The notes below the pieces were generated by a model. The model did not search any database and was not told where the DNA came from. It saw nothing but the letters and a program-made list of their open reading frames with translations. Source: Zingiber officinale (lineage: Eukaryota; Streptophyta; Magnoliopsida; Zingiberales; Zingiberaceae). From it: a stretch of 64,000 nt of DNA. Shown in pieces: positions 12,512-24,095 of this stretch. The DNA lies in NCBI RefSeq assembly GCF_018446385.1, contig NC_055990.1:31254567-31318566 (forward strand), read 5' to 3'. Position numbers and translations under genes: made by a program. Numbering within the stretch: the first letter of the stretch is position 1; each line of letters opens with the position of its first letter.

Positions 12512-13639
12512 TTTGAAGCAGGATCAAGTGCTGATCTGATTGGCAAGATCCAACTATTATTCTCCAAATATATTGAGACTGTAATCAGTATCATTCTAAC
12601 TCCAGCATTGTAATTTTGGCCAGAGTCAAATTGAATTGATGAGAAAATCAAGGCGAAACATCTGCTATTTGCAATCAGAACAGGCTGCTTCTGACAGTGC
12701 TTTTGTTTTTCCCTCATCAGTTGTTGCTGATTGCTACAAGCAACACTAATATATGATGAACAATGTTATGTACAGATGGCGTGAATATTTATTTACACAT
12801 TTTGTAGATAATGATATTTTGCAGTGCTGTACTGTACTTTGTTGGTTACTCTACCCATAATATCTTATGGGCAAATTTCATTTTGTAGTGGTGTAAGTTA
12901 TTAACAAAAATTTCCTATTGTCCTAATTTTTTCTGCAAGTGCTCAAATCGATGTCTAGATATTAATTAGGAATATCATATTTCAAACTAGTTTTTATTGA
13001 ATTATTCTGAATCCATCGTGCTATAAAAATTTTGTTTTTATCTCTGATGTATCAAGAGAAATCCGGGTCCCGAGCGGCCGGGACTCCCTCCACCGACCTT
13101 GCTCGGCCTAGATCTCTCAACTATTCTCATGCACGACGGCTTTCCTATCCGAAGGGATCCTTGCCGAGCTAGGCCTTTTCGACCTCAACCTCTGACAACT
13201 CCCGATGAATCTCTGATTTTGTTTGTAGAATTTTAAACCTTAAATTTTGCAATATTAATTTTGCTTTTTCTTATTTTATGTTTCACTGGTGGAGCAGCTG
13301 AACTGATCATACATTTGGAGACTTCATCACGTCCGTCCATTCTCCTCCAGGGAAATCGAATCCGTTCATCGGGCATACGGATCCCATAAGAAGTTCCATC
13401 CATGCTCGTCATCGTATTATTCTATTATCTCATCTCCCCTTCTGCGGTCGACTTCGATCTCGAAATCTAGGGTTAGGGTTACGATCACGAGCTGGGTAGA
13501 ATTTGGGCGTTTTACCCGATCATCGGCTTCAAATTTTCTTCGGTTAAGACTGTTATAGGTGTTCGATTTAGTCTCCCACCGCACATCGTGCTTGCCGTGA
13601 ACGATTTTAGGGTTTTCTTGATTCGTCGCCGGGGAATCG
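12512..13639. other. Intergenic between the carrier and the coiled-coil gene
   Basis: Begins with the carrier 3' UTR. A GC-rich patch at about 13060-13200, with repeated GCTCGGCC/GCCGAGC words, stands out from the AT-rich surroundings and looks like a repeat fragment of unknown type. The 5' UTR of the next gene probably begins within 13320-13639. Confidence 0.4.
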
Positions 13640-14701
13640 ATGAACGACCCATCGCAGGCGTTGAACCGAAGCTACGGGATCTGGCCTCCCCCGCATCCCC
13701 CGTCCGAGGATCCGATGGGGTTCGCGAACCCCGTCAGGCTTCCTCCGCCCTTCGCCGCACCTGGGGGAATCATGCACAGCCGAATGAACTGGAATGCCAA
13801 GAAAGACGCCGACAAGCGCAAGATGGCGACGGGCGGCGCCGTTGCAGGAGTGGCCCCTATGGGTGGTGGATTGGCCCCACTCTGCGGCGGAGGCGTCTCC
13901 GGCTATAAACCTCCGAGCCTCAACGAGCTCCAGTTCCAGAACCGCGTCAAGGCCCGCAGGTTCTGCCAAAAGAAGAAATTTCCACGCTTCGCCCCCTTCG
14001 CCCCCCGCAACACGACCTCCTTCATTATCCGCGCCAAGAAGTTCGGCGGGATCGCGTCGCAGGTATCGCCGTACCCCGTCACACCCGCGGTCCTCCCGAC
14101 ACCCAAGTTTTCTCCGACTCGCGAGGTCCTGACCGACATGGTCAAGGAGGAATGGGGCGTCGACGGCTACGGCTCCATGAAGGGGCGGATCCGCCTCCGA
14201 TCGCCGAGGGGCGGCTACGAGATCCGTCCGGGCGGCAGCGGGGAGGACGACATGGAGGACGATGAAGGGTCGAGCGAGAGCGACGTGGAGGAGCACCTGG
14301 AAGTGGAACGGCGGCTGGACCACGACGTCAGCCGGTTCGAGATGGTGTATCCACGGGACCAGCACGTCCTGCAGTCGGAAGCGGACCTGCTCGAGAGCAG
14401 GGTGGATGACCAGGACGCGCGCATCGCGAGGCTGGAGGAGGAGAACCTGACGCTAAAGGAGAGACTTTTCCTGGTGGAGAGGGAGATGGGCGAACTGAGG
14501 CGGCGTCTGCACTTGCTCCAGCCTCACAGCGGCCTCCTCGAGAGGGAGGTGAGCAGTAACAACAACGACAATGCCAACAACCACAACAAGAACAACAACA
14601 ACAACAGCGACAGTAGCAACAACGACGTCATCGAGGAGTGCTCCGCCGGGAGCAGTGGCAATCCCACACTGGACTGCGGTGAGAGGAGCAAGAAGGTGTA
14701 G
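13640..14701 (+). CDS. Conserved plant coiled-coil protein of unknown function (intronless)
   Basis: A single 353-codon frame of high GC content from ATG (MNDPSQALNRSYG) to TAG. The N-terminus is proline-rich (IWPPPHPPSEDPMGFANP). A basic core follows (NELQFQNRVKARRFCQKKK, then TSFIIRAKKFGGIAS and VTPAVLPTPKFSP), then EEWGVDGYGSMKGRIRLRS. Next comes an acidic stretch, a heptad-like coiled coil (RIARLEEENLTLKERLFLVE) and an asparagine-rich tail. The ordered blocks and lack of low complexity in the core argue for a real gene. I believe similar proteins occur in other plants but cannot name a function. The basic core and coiled coil would suit a nuclear or scaffold role (inference only). Confidence 0.8.
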   Translation: MNDPSQALNRSYGIWPPPHPPSEDPMGFANPVRLPPPFAAPGGIMHSRMNWNAKKDADKRKMATGGAVAGVAPMGGGLAPLCGGGVSGYKPPSLNELQFQNRVKARRFCQKKKFPRFAPFAPRNTTSFIIRAKKFGGIASQVSPYPVTPAVLPTPKFSPTREVLTDMVKEEWGVDGYGSMKGRIRLRSPRGGYEIRPGGSGEDDMEDDEGSSESDVEEHLEVERRLDHDVSRFEMVYPRDQHVLQSEADLLESRVDDQDARIARLEEENLTLKERLFLVEREMGELRRRLHLLQPHSGLLEREVSSNNNDNANNHNKNNNNNSDSSNNDVIEECSAGSSGNPTLDCGERSKKV

Positions 14702-15058
14702 TTTCTGCCACGCCTGTGTATAGTCTTCGTGCTAAATGCTATAGTAGGATCGAGATGTTGTAGTAGAATCGCATCATATCAACCCGTGTAACTGCAATCG
14801 AAAATGGATCTGATTGAAGACTCGTGGTCTCATCTTGTTGTTTCTGATGTAGATTTTCGCTACTTAATTCCTTCGATGCTGTGCATAGTCTTTTATTATC
14901 GATTTGGCTCATAATTTTACTATGAGCAATTAATTAAGACAATAATTTATATTGCGGCTAATTTGTCCTGTCCAATAAGTTTGAAACAAGTATACTGAAA
15001 ATATTACAAATGGAGACTAATGGTCTTTTTAGTTGGAGCGGGCCGGCGGATTGAAAAA
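14702..15058. other. 3' flank of the coiled-coil gene
   Basis: Probably the 3' UTR followed by AT-rich spacer up to the left edge of the MULE. No feature seen. Confidence 0.4.
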
Positions 15059-15060
15059 GG

Positions 15061-15210
15061 GGAAATTGTTTTAAAATCTCCATGTAAATTTAAACATTTG
15101 CATTCGGTTTTTGTGTAAGATTTTTTTTTTCCTTTTTATACATAACTAAATCGATTTATATGTTTCAACTCTCTAATTCATACGAAATTATCAATTTATC
15201 CTCGTATTAA
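15061..15210 (+). repeat. Left terminal inverted repeat of the MULE
   Basis: Pairs with 36410-36560 in inverted orientation. The best block is 15088-15107, containing TTTAAACATTTGCATTC. Similarity is clear for the first 45 bp and looser beyond. Confidence 0.7.
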
Positions 15211-18200
15211 ATTAAAATCTTTAAATATTACTTATTTTTCTTCCAATTGCCGCACTCCCTCTTATTTTAAGCCTCCGTGGTTTCAAGCCATCGATGATGT
15301 AGTTTCTGACTTCCCCTTCAAATCATCTTCGACCCTAAAGCATCTTCATCGACATTGAAGATAGAAATATGAGAACAGGCAAAATTTATTTTCACCTCCA
15401 ACTCAAGAATCATCGATAAATTATAATTTTCTACCATATATTTCGACTCATTTGTTATTCTTGTGTGAGAAATCGAAGCTTTAGGTCATCGGTGTTTTAG
15501 TTCATAGGTGTTTTCGATTTTATAAGATTGAGGTTGAATAAAATTGAATCGAATGTATATGAATAAAGCTTTGATCTTCAATTTTTATATGATTGAATCA
15601 AATGTTATATTTTTTTGTGGATTAGATTAAAATGAATTACGGAAGGAGACCTTGTAACCTTGTATTTTTGGGTAGTAGTAAGTACAAGAACCAGTTGTTT
15701 GTGATTTCAATTTTTAGTGGTTGTAGTTTGATGGATATATATTCGAGTTTTGGCAAAAATTGAGTGGAGATTACTCCTGAATCTATGATTTTGCAATACC
15801 TAGCTCCGCAACATAAGATGTATATGACTTTGAACGATGATGATGATGTGTTCAATATGATACATTTTCATATGTGTATGAAGCTGAGCATGATCGATTT
15901 GACGGTAGAGAGCAGAAAACATATCGACGACGACCTAAATTTAGAGATATAGCATATATTATATCCCTCTTCATATTATGGTTTTGATAATATTATATGT
16001 TACATCTAGTACAAGTGCATATGATATAGTTAAGTTGACACTATTAATTGTATCAAACTGGTAAGGGTTGAGGAGAAACAGACACAGTCAAGGAGTTATC
16101 AGGAGCCCCATTGCTGAATACTATAGATGTTTGGATTAACTGCATCCATGGCGAAGGGTAAAATTTTAAGGATGCTGCTGATTTTAAAAGATGTATTAAA
16201 AACTATGCTATTACTACAAGACGTTTATTTTTTATAAAAAAAAATATCCGCAAGAAGGTAATTGTTATTTGTAGTGAAAGGAATTATGGATGGAGAATTT
16301 ATGCTTCAAAATATAAAGCAGATAGTATATTTGCGATCTAAAAATGCAACCTGCGGCATACATGTAGTGAAAACAATCTGCATAGTAGAGAGCATCCTAC
16401 AGCCGATGCAACTTGGATTGCTAATGTGATGAAAGATAAATTGAGAGGAGAGCCCTCTTATCGCCCTTGTACAATTCAGAAAGACTTGCAAAGAAATTAT
16501 GAGGTAGAGTTAGACTTCCACAAAGTGTGGAAAGATAAGGATTTAGCGATGCATGATATTCATGGCACAGAAAAGGGATGCTATGATAGGTTAAGATGGT
16601 ATTGTCATGTTATTCAAGAAACAAATCCTGGCAGTGTTACTGAGTGCAAGATTGATCTCATAACATCTAAATTCAAATGATTATTCATTTATTTCCATGC
16701 ATGTGCAGTTTGTTTTCTTACTGGTTGTAGGTTGTTGATTTTTTTTTATGAGACTCATATAAAGAATAAGTATAAAGGTTATATCATAGTTGCTGTGTCA
16801 AAGGATGTTAACAATGATCTTTTCACAATTGGTTATTCTATAGTGGATGTGGATAATGACGCTAATTGGGAATGATTTTGTTATCATTTGAGAAACATCC
16901 TAATTTCGTGTCAAAGCATTTCGTTCAACGAGTTCACTTTTTTCTTCGACAGACATCCTGAGATTATGATGGCAGTTGAACAATTATTTGTGGGTAGTCA
17001 CAATTCCTATTATTTGAGACATTTAGTAAATAATTAATTACTTTCTTTTATCTAAATACATGTTTTGAATCTGAAATGATTTGTTTGCCTCATTCTAGGT
17101 GTTGCGAAGTTATCCAAAACAAAACAAAAAGCACTGGTCTTCGGAATTCAAGAAAGTTGTGTATGCTCCATCTTTGCAAGAGCATGAACAACATATAAAC
17201 AATATCATCAACTCCATGCCACTTGCCAGAGGGTTTATTGTACAACCTCATTTTCAAAGTTGAGCAAATGCTTTCTTTCTTGGTGATAGATGAGGTGTTA
17301 TGAATAATAACATAGTTGAGTGTCAGAATAATTGGGTTAAACCAGCTTGTTATCTACCTATCATGGTTATGGTGGACCACATACGTATGCAGATCATGAA
17401 CATAATGCACCGGTGGCGTGAATCAACATTGGCGATGGTTAAGGAATTAAGTCCAAGAAAGGAGAAGGCTATTGCCAAAGTATATCTTGAATTTTGAAAT
17501 TTGAGAGTGCATTTTGTTAGAATGTATACTAAAAGCCTAGTTTTTGTAAACATTTATTTTAAAATAAAGAATCACATTGGTCAAATGTCTACATTTGTAT
17601 GTTAAGTGTAGTTGTTCAATTAATTTATATTGTAAATAACATGGTGTGTGGTGTCACACACAGAAGATCATGTTATCAATTCCTTATAAATTATAAACAG
17701 TAGCTCACGACTAAGATGGAAAGGAGCAAACCATTGGAATAGTCGTAGTGTAATTTGGTATTAATTTATCTTAACTATAAAATTACACTAGTACACTCTA
17801 AGTGTATTGAGCAGGACCATTTAAGGTAAGTTCTTTTTATACTGACTGAAAAAAAGAACAAGACCTTTTGATATTATGGAAGTGTGTGCTCTTAATCTGG
17901 ATATAATAACAAACACATATGTAACACCCCTAGAAAGCCTAGATAAGAAAGTAAGGATAATGAGAGTTTGAAGGTAGTGAAAAGAAGGTGTAAATATTCT
18001 AAGTTGAATATTAAGATGGGAAGGATTTAGATGATTAAAACTTTATGAAAGAAAATAAAGTTGAGAATATAAATCATCTATATTTATAATACATGGAATT
18101 AATGTAAACAAAAGGAAGGAATATGAGATAATATATATGTGTATAAAATATTTATGCATAATGCATAATATGGTGATATATGAATTATTATGTACAAAAG

Positions 18201-18620
18201 AATATCAATAATATGTTAGAAGAGAAATAGGATTGAACCTTGGACCTCTTGTAAGGAACATGTATAGGATATCAAAGGGGATAGGAGAATTATTGATAAG
18301 GAGAGAAAGGACTAAGTAGTTAAGAATAAGAAAGGATTCTTTTTACTTAAAAGGAAAAGGAAGTAAAAAGAAGTAAAAATATACATAACCAAGTTTTGAT
18401 CCTTGGTTCTCTTGTGGATGCATGCATATGTTAACCAAGTGTGATAGGAGAGGATATTGTAAGAGGAGAGATAGGAATTTTAATTAAAGGAAAGAAAAGA
18501 GAGAAATTAAAGGAAAGAAAGAGAGAACTCAAGAAGCATTTCTCTAGAATATTCTTATCATTAAAGAGGAGAAATAAATAAGGAGGATGAATCAAGTTAA
18601 GTTTTCCTCCCTCATTTTAG

Positions 18621-18628
18621 TATAAATA
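18621..18628 (+). promoter_or_regulatory. TATA box of the 5' LTR promoter
   Basis: TATAAATA about 0.7 kb into the LTR, followed by a CT-rich region. The same box occurs in the 3' LTR at 24088-24095. It marks the likely start of the element's RNA, so the R region begins about 30 bp further on. Confidence 0.65.
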
Positions 18629-19708
18629 GGCATGGAGGGTGGCTTCATCCTCAACTCACTCTCCTCCTCTTCTCCTAGAGGTGCCGAGACACTCCCTCTT
18701 TTCTTTCTTTCTTTTGTTGCCGAGCAACACAAGAGGAAGAAGCCTCCTCTTCTTCCTCCTCCTCTCCACCAAAAGACCTAGCCACTTCTTCCTCCATTGG
18801 TGCCGAGCAAAGCAAGCAAGGAAGAAAGGTCCACAAGCAAGTTCTCAACTCTAGGAAACTTAAGCAAAGAAGGTAAGCTTCCCCTCACCTGTGGTACAAG
18901 GCTTTTATGTGATTTTCGGATTTATAAGGATTAGAAAACCTAGGAAAGAATTTAAGAAAATTCGGCTAAAGAAAAGGTTTTCAAATCTAAGATGATTTAA
19001 ACAAGATCTCATTTCATGATAAGATTTTCTATGCTATGTAGAAGGATTCTTTTCCATGATTTTATACTGATATGATGTATGATCAGAGGAGTATCTAACC
19101 CTAGGATTTAACCAAAAATATTTTAAAGAGACTAGGAAGATTATTGTCTAACCAAACTAGTGCAAGGTTCCTTCTATGAAATGCTAAGGACCTTTCTATA
19201 GTTTTCTTGCTTGGAAATTAATTGGAACCAAAAGAAAACTCACTTGTATGCTTCGGACCAGAAAGGTTAAGGGTTAGAAAGACCTTCAAAAAAAAATTTA
19301 AATAAACATGCTCCTATAATAGGATATAAAGTTTCTTAAAGGGTGTTCACATTGCTAGAAACTCATGAACTCTTTTTAGGGTTTTTCGGCCATGATAAAA
19401 GGGATAGCTTAGATTAGCCTAAACAAAAATATTAATATGCTCAAGACCTCTGTGATATTATGATATGAAAGTTGATTAATGCTCTCATGTTTAATTGGAA
19501 TGTAGAAAATTAGTTACATGATATAAGACATGTAAGATCACAAGAGTCCTAGCTTGTTTATGATCCAATTTTGTGTATGATGTTCTTAGTAACTTTTGCC
19601 ATGATATTTACTTAGGCTTTCCATGCTTTAGGCCACTTAAGAAACCTAGCTTAAGGACTGGTAGGTTTCGGCCATGAAGGAAAATAAAAGAAAAAGGGAA
19701 AGAAACCT

Positions 19709-20147
19709 AGGAAATGCTATACATAATGAGAAGAAATGAAATTATGTTATGTAATATGCTATGATATGTTATAGCATAGGAAATGCTATACATAATGAGA
19801 AGAAATGAAATTATGTTATGTAATATGCTATGATATGTTATAGCATAGGAAATGCTATACATAATGAGAAGAAATGAAATTATGTTATGTAATATGCCAT
19901 GATATGTTATAGCATAGGAAATGCTATACATAATGAGAAAAATTGAAATTATGTTACGTAATATGCCATGATATGTTATAGCATAGGAAATGCTATACAT
20001 AATGAAAAGAAATGAAATTATGTTACGTAATATGCCATGATATGTTATAGCATAGGAAATGCTATACATAATGAGAAGAAATGAAATTATGTTACGTAAT
20101 GATATGTTATAGCATAGGAAATGCTATACATAATGAAAAGAAATGAA
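19709..20147 (+). repeat. 69-bp tandem array in the 5' LTR
   Basis: About six units, each with the perfect inverted pair TATAGCAT-AGGAA-ATGCTATA and the word GAAATTATGTTA(T/C)GTAATATG. The last unit is shortened by loss of about 9 bp. The period is a multiple of three without stops, so the minus strand shows a false repeated peptide. Confidence 0.95.
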
Positions 20148-20967
20148 AAAGGAAATGCATGAAAGATTGTTAGGGACATGATATGATAGTTATGCATGAT
20201 AAGTTATTTTTTTGTATGGTTTGTACCAAGGGTGAGCTCTGTAAACGCCCCGGGGTCGATGGAGTAAGACTCGGGCCTCGTCAGTAATGGGCCTCTGAAT
20301 GCCCTAGGTCGATGGAGTAAGACTCGGGCCTAGTATGTATGCATGGTAGGGTTCAAGACTTGCTACCTTGGACCTACCTATGAAGCGCGCGCATTATGTA
20401 TGTGGTACAAACCGGGATCCCCTCTAATGATGATATTAATTCAAGTACTTATAAGTATAAGTTTTCAAATTCATGATGCATTGCCTACATATGTGCTTGA
20501 ATTATCTGATGATTAGATATAATGTCATGTGATATTATGATATGAATATGAATATGATACCCTTGTATGTCGTATGCTTATGATACCTCGCATGATATTG
20601 ATATGCAATGATATGAATTCGGTTTTAGTGAGTAGGAAAGGAACTTACTGAGCCATGAGTGCTCATAGCTTACTTTCCTTGTACCGCAGATATGGGGGAC
20701 GGATATTCGGAACGACGGAGCAGCAGGAGGAGCAGATAGTGATGTGTGTGGTGGTGGCTCGGCAAGAACGATTCGGACAAATTAATATTTTTAGTTATAT
20801 GATCAATATATGCACATTCGAACTAATCAGAATATGTGATATCATGCTTAATAAATTAAATTCTTTAAAGTTTTTATTCTTCCGCTGTTATAGTATAACT
20901 AAAGCATGTACGTAAGTAGTATAAGATCGTAGCGCCGCCCTTGGGTAAGAAGGGTGGGCGTTACAGG

Positions 20968-20979
20968 TGGTATCAGAGC
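20968..20979 (+). promoter_or_regulatory. Primer-binding site of the gag-only element (tRNA-iMet)
   Basis: TGGTATCAGAGC lies two bases after the 5' LTR. It complements the 3' end of plant initiator methionine tRNA, the usual primer of plant LTR retrotransposons. Confidence 0.9.
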
Positions 20980-21065
20980 GAAGTTTTGCCAGCTCACTAC
21001 ACACACATCAAGCTCCTTCCTGTCGCTCCAAGTAAGTACAGTTGCTTAATTTATTTATATGCAAA

Positions 21066-21300
21066 AATTAGTATGATACTCTAAGATACATGAATAATAG
21101 CCTAGGAAGGATACCTTAAGCTATACCCTAGAGAAGGGTGCATGATGACAAGTATGTGTTAAAAATAGTATGATACTCTAGGATGCATGAATGGTAGCCT
21201 AGGAAGGATACCTTAAGTTATACCCTAGAAAATGGTGCAAGATGATAAGTAGGTGATATTCTAGGATGCATGAATGGTAGCCTAGATACAAGAACCTTAG
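21066..21300 (+). repeat. Direct repeats in the leader of the gag-only element
   Basis: About two and a half copies of a roughly 100-bp unit (AGTATGATACTCTA...CATGAATGGTAGCCTAGGAAGGATACC...) lie between the primer-binding site and the first ORF. In retroelements this leader is where packaging and dimerisation signals lie; no such function can be read directly here. Confidence 0.8.
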
Positions 21301-21344
21301 GCTATAACATAAGAGGAATAATGAATCTTTAAAATCTTGTAGAA

Positions 21345-21914
21345 ATGGACTATATCCCGTTCGAATACGATCCCGAGGATGTAGAATATTTTGGCGAATA
21401 CCTCGAGTTCGCGGATGAACCCGATATGCTGGAATACTTCGACAACTATGTGAGCGACTCGGAATCTCCGGAACACGGCGAGTTCGGAGAGGAAGATCTT
21501 GAGGAAATCGAGGAAGGGAATTCGGACGATAATGAAGATGAAGATTCAGAAATTATGGAATATTATGAAGGAAAGAACGAGTTTCCTGAGATGGGCGAGG
21601 ATGAATTTAACCTTGCTGAATACATGGAAATGAGTTTCAACCCCAACGATATAATAGACTTCGAGTGGGGACTGAACAACCTCGAGGGGGAACTAAACGA
21701 AGACCCGATGGAACCGGACGAACATGTTGAAGAAGACGAGGGAATGGATGAAGAGACAATAATCGACCCAGAAGAGGCATCGGAGATTCAACCTCCGATA
21801 ATGCTTGATCCACCCCAGAATGATCTGGGCAAGTCGATACAGGTTGGGTTGATGATGACTACTGCTATCATGTCCTTTATGGCAGGAGTAGTCACAACCT
21901 ACCTGGCCTTTTAA
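21345..21914 (+). CDS. Acidic tail-anchored accessory ORF of the gag-only element, unknown family
   Basis: An intact 189-codon frame from ATG (MDYIPFEYDPEDVEYFGEYL) to TAA, ahead of and separate from gag. Residues 1-165 are extremely rich in Glu and Asp with regular aromatic residues (Tyr/Phe-Glu repeats) and almost no Lys/Arg. The last 22 or so residues (VGLMMTTAIMSFMAGVVTTY) form a single hydrophobic segment, so a C-terminal membrane anchor is likely. There is no signal peptide, zinc finger or protease motif. I do not recognise the family. Extra ORFs before gag are known in some Gypsy lineages (Ogre/Tat) but differ from this one. The intact frame in an element with near-identical LTRs suggests that it was functional at the last transposition. 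Confidence 0.75.
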   Translation: MDYIPFEYDPEDVEYFGEYLEFADEPDMLEYFDNYVSDSESPEHGEFGEEDLEEIEEGNSDDNEDEDSEIMEYYEGKNEFPEMGEDEFNLAEYMEMSFNPNDIIDFEWGLNNLEGELNEDPMEPDEHVEEDEGMDEETIIDPEEASEIQPPIMLDPPQNDLGKSIQVGLMMTTAIMSFMAGVVTTYLAF

Positions 21915-22194
21915 GAGAAGAAGTTATGAACAAAAAAATGTAATAAAAGCTTTTGATGAATAAAAAGAGTAGAAATGGTATCAATTTAGGCATGAGTCAA
22001 GTAAGAATGATAATACCATCGGCTAGATCTTGACGCGTATGAATGGTAAGGTAATCTAAAGATGATATGACAACCTAAGAAAGAATACCTCAACGATAAC
22101 CCAAACATGGCATGAAACCTAGACATGATATGTTAAGATATTCATGCATAAATGATAACTTAGACTAAACTTATTATCATTTAGGAAAATAAGT

Positions 22195-23337
22195 ATGACT
22201 AGAAGACGAAATGCCAGAATGGAGGAGACCGTACCTCCACCTGATTGGGCACATGTAGTTACTGAGCTACAACGACAGCTTACGGAACAGCAACAGATGA
22301 TTGCTGCCATGATAAATCAACAAGGGAATCCTGCTACCCCAAATCAGAACAATACGCCAAACATACCAGTAGTTGAACCGGAGCCAGTAGCAGCACCGGT
22401 ACCGCCAGTGAATCTGGCACCGGTAGTTCGTCAAGAAGCGTATCTAATCCAGTGGCAAAGACTGAGGCCGGAGAAATTCTCTGGTAATTGTGAAGCATGG
22501 GACGCACAAGCTTGGTTTAAGACGATGGAGAGCATGATAGAACTATTGGACTGGCCTGAGCAGGAAAAGGTAAAATGCGTATCATTCTGTCTCACGGGAG
22601 ACGCCCGAATGTGGTGGGACAGAGTGAAAGTGAAGAGACCAGTAAACCAAATGAGTTGGGCGGATTTTGAGACGGAATTCTTCGAAGAATTCTTCCACAC
22701 TCGGGTGACAAGTAGGCACTATGATGAATTCACCGAATTTCGGCAAGGTGACCTAACGGTAGAAGAAGCGATGAAAAGATTCAACCGCCTGGCACGACTA
22801 TGCCCGGAATTAGTTAGGACGGAGGGAGAAAGGGTCAGGCTTATGCTAAAGATGCTCAGACCCGAGATAGCACTTAATGTGGCCGGCGGAGTTAACAGGC
22901 CGCGGACCACAGAGGAGTTAATTAGCAGTGCCCTGAATACTGAACACTACCTGAAGGCACTAGGCAAGGACAAGAAGCAAGCTCAGATGGAAGAACTGGA
23001 AAATATCAAGGCCAACTGGAAAGGGAACCACGGTGGAAAGGGAAAGCGACGGAACGACACTAAGAATGGTCCGTCCAACAAGCAGCTCAAGTTTTCTCAG
23101 TGCAATACATGTGGGAAGAAACATCCAGGAACATGTCGTACGAGCACTAATAAGTGTTACAACTGTGGGATAGAGGGTCATAAAGCAAAAGACTGTCGTA
23201 AGGGCAAAATTAAATGCTACGACTGTGGACTGGAAGGACATCTATCTAGAGACTGCCCTACCAAAACTAAAGCACCACAGTATGTTCTGAATCAAGGTGT
23301 TCACATGTTAAAAAAGAAATGGAGAGTTTTGCTCTAA
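22195..23337 (+). CDS. Retrotransposon Gag polyprotein (Gypsy-type), intact
   Basis: 380 residues. A glutamine-rich N-terminal coil (residues 10-45) and a proline/valine-rich linker precede the retrotransposon gag domain (about 80-200: RPEKFSGNCEAWDAQAWFK, ARMWWDRVK, FETEFFEEFF, FRQGDLTVEEAMKRF). The tail holds three cysteine knuckles: an unusual short one (CNTCGKKHPGTC) and two standard CX2CX4HX4C knuckles (CYNCGIEGHKAKDC, CYDCGLEGHLSRDC). The frame closes about 20 residues after the last knuckle, and no protease or polymerase follows before the 3' LTR. Gag forms the cytoplasmic particle and binds the RNA. An intact gag without pol implies help from a related full element. Confidence 0.92.
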   Translation: MTRRRNARMEETVPPPDWAHVVTELQRQLTEQQQMIAAMINQQGNPATPNQNNTPNIPVVEPEPVAAPVPPVNLAPVVRQEAYLIQWQRLRPEKFSGNCEAWDAQAWFKTMESMIELLDWPEQEKVKCVSFCLTGDARMWWDRVKVKRPVNQMSWADFETEFFEEFFHTRVTSRHYDEFTEFRQGDLTVEEAMKRFNRLARLCPELVRTEGERVRLMLKMLRPEIALNVAGGVNRPRTTEELISSALNTEHYLKALGKDKKQAQMEELENIKANWKGNHGGKGKRRNDTKNGPSNKQLKFSQCNTCGKKHPGTCRTSTNKCYNCGIEGHKAKDCRKGKIKCYDCGLEGHLSRDCPTKTKAPQYVLNQGVHMLKKKWRVLL

Positions 23338-24087
23338 GTTGAAGGAAATGAAGCTACCCGATGGATATAGTTCAAATATTGGTAACTGTCTTTCAGTAGA
23401 AGAGAATTGTAACACCCCTAGAAAGCCTAGATAAGAAAGTAAGGATAATGAGAGTTTGAAGGTAGTGAAAAGAAGGCGTAAATATTCTAAGTTGAATATT
23501 AAGATGGGAAGGATTTAGATCATTAAAACTTTATGAAAGAAAATAAAGTTGAGAATATAAATCATCTATATTTATAATACATGGAATTAATGTAAACAAA
23601 AGGAAGGAATATGAGATAATATATATGTGTATAAAATATTTATGCATAATGCATAATATGGTGATATATGAATTATTATGTACAAAAGAATATCAATAAT
23701 ATGTTAGAAGAGAAATAGGATTGAACCTTGGACCTCTTGTAAGGAACATGTATAGGATATCAAAGGGGATAGGAGAATTATTGATAAGGAGAGAAAGGAC
23801 TAAGTAGTTAAGAATAAGAAAAGATTCTTTTTACTTAAAAGGAAAAGGATGTAAAAAGAAATAAAAATATACATAACCAAGTTTTGATCCTTGGTTCTCT
23901 TGTGGATGCATGCATATGTTAACCAAGTGTGATAGGAGAGGATATTGTAAGAGGAGAGATAGGAATTTTAATTAAAGGAAAGAAAAGAGAGAACTCAAGA
24001 AGCATTTCTCTAGAATATTCTTATCATTAAAGAGGAGAAATAAATAAGGAGGATGAATCAAGTCAAGTTTTCCTCCCCTCATTTTAG

Positions 24088-24095
24088 TATAAATA
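24088..24095 (+). promoter_or_regulatory. TATA box of the 3' LTR promoter
   Basis: TATAAATA in the same LTR position as in the 5' copy. If active it would send transcripts rightward into the solo LTR and the MULE remains. Confidence 0.6.

Larger units (their letters stand above)
17920..20965 (+). repeat. 5' LTR of the gag-only element
   Basis: 3046 bp, TG...CA ends. It carries a TATA box at 18621, the pyrimidine-rich start of the RNA, a 69-bp tandem array (19709-20147) and two copies of a GTCGATGGAGTAAGACTCGG word near 20260-20330. It is 23 bp longer than the 3' LTR, mainly through a duplicated AAAGGAAAGAAA-type stretch near 18490-18520. Confidence 0.92.

Noticed and set aside
13607-14365. 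252-codon minus-strand frame opposite the coiled-coil gene
   Set aside because: Antisense shadow. The plus-strand frame has ordered motifs and a longer uninterrupted reading.
19707-20069. Minus-strand frame with a 23-residue repeated peptide (and its twin at 25173-25535)
   Set aside because: It is the translation of the 69-bp tandem array in the LTRs. The period is a multiple of three and free of stops, so it stays open by arithmetic. No start context or homologue.
19709-20147. Possible CRISPR-like regular array
   Set aside because: The units are contiguous with no unique spacers and lie inside a plant retrotransposon LTR.
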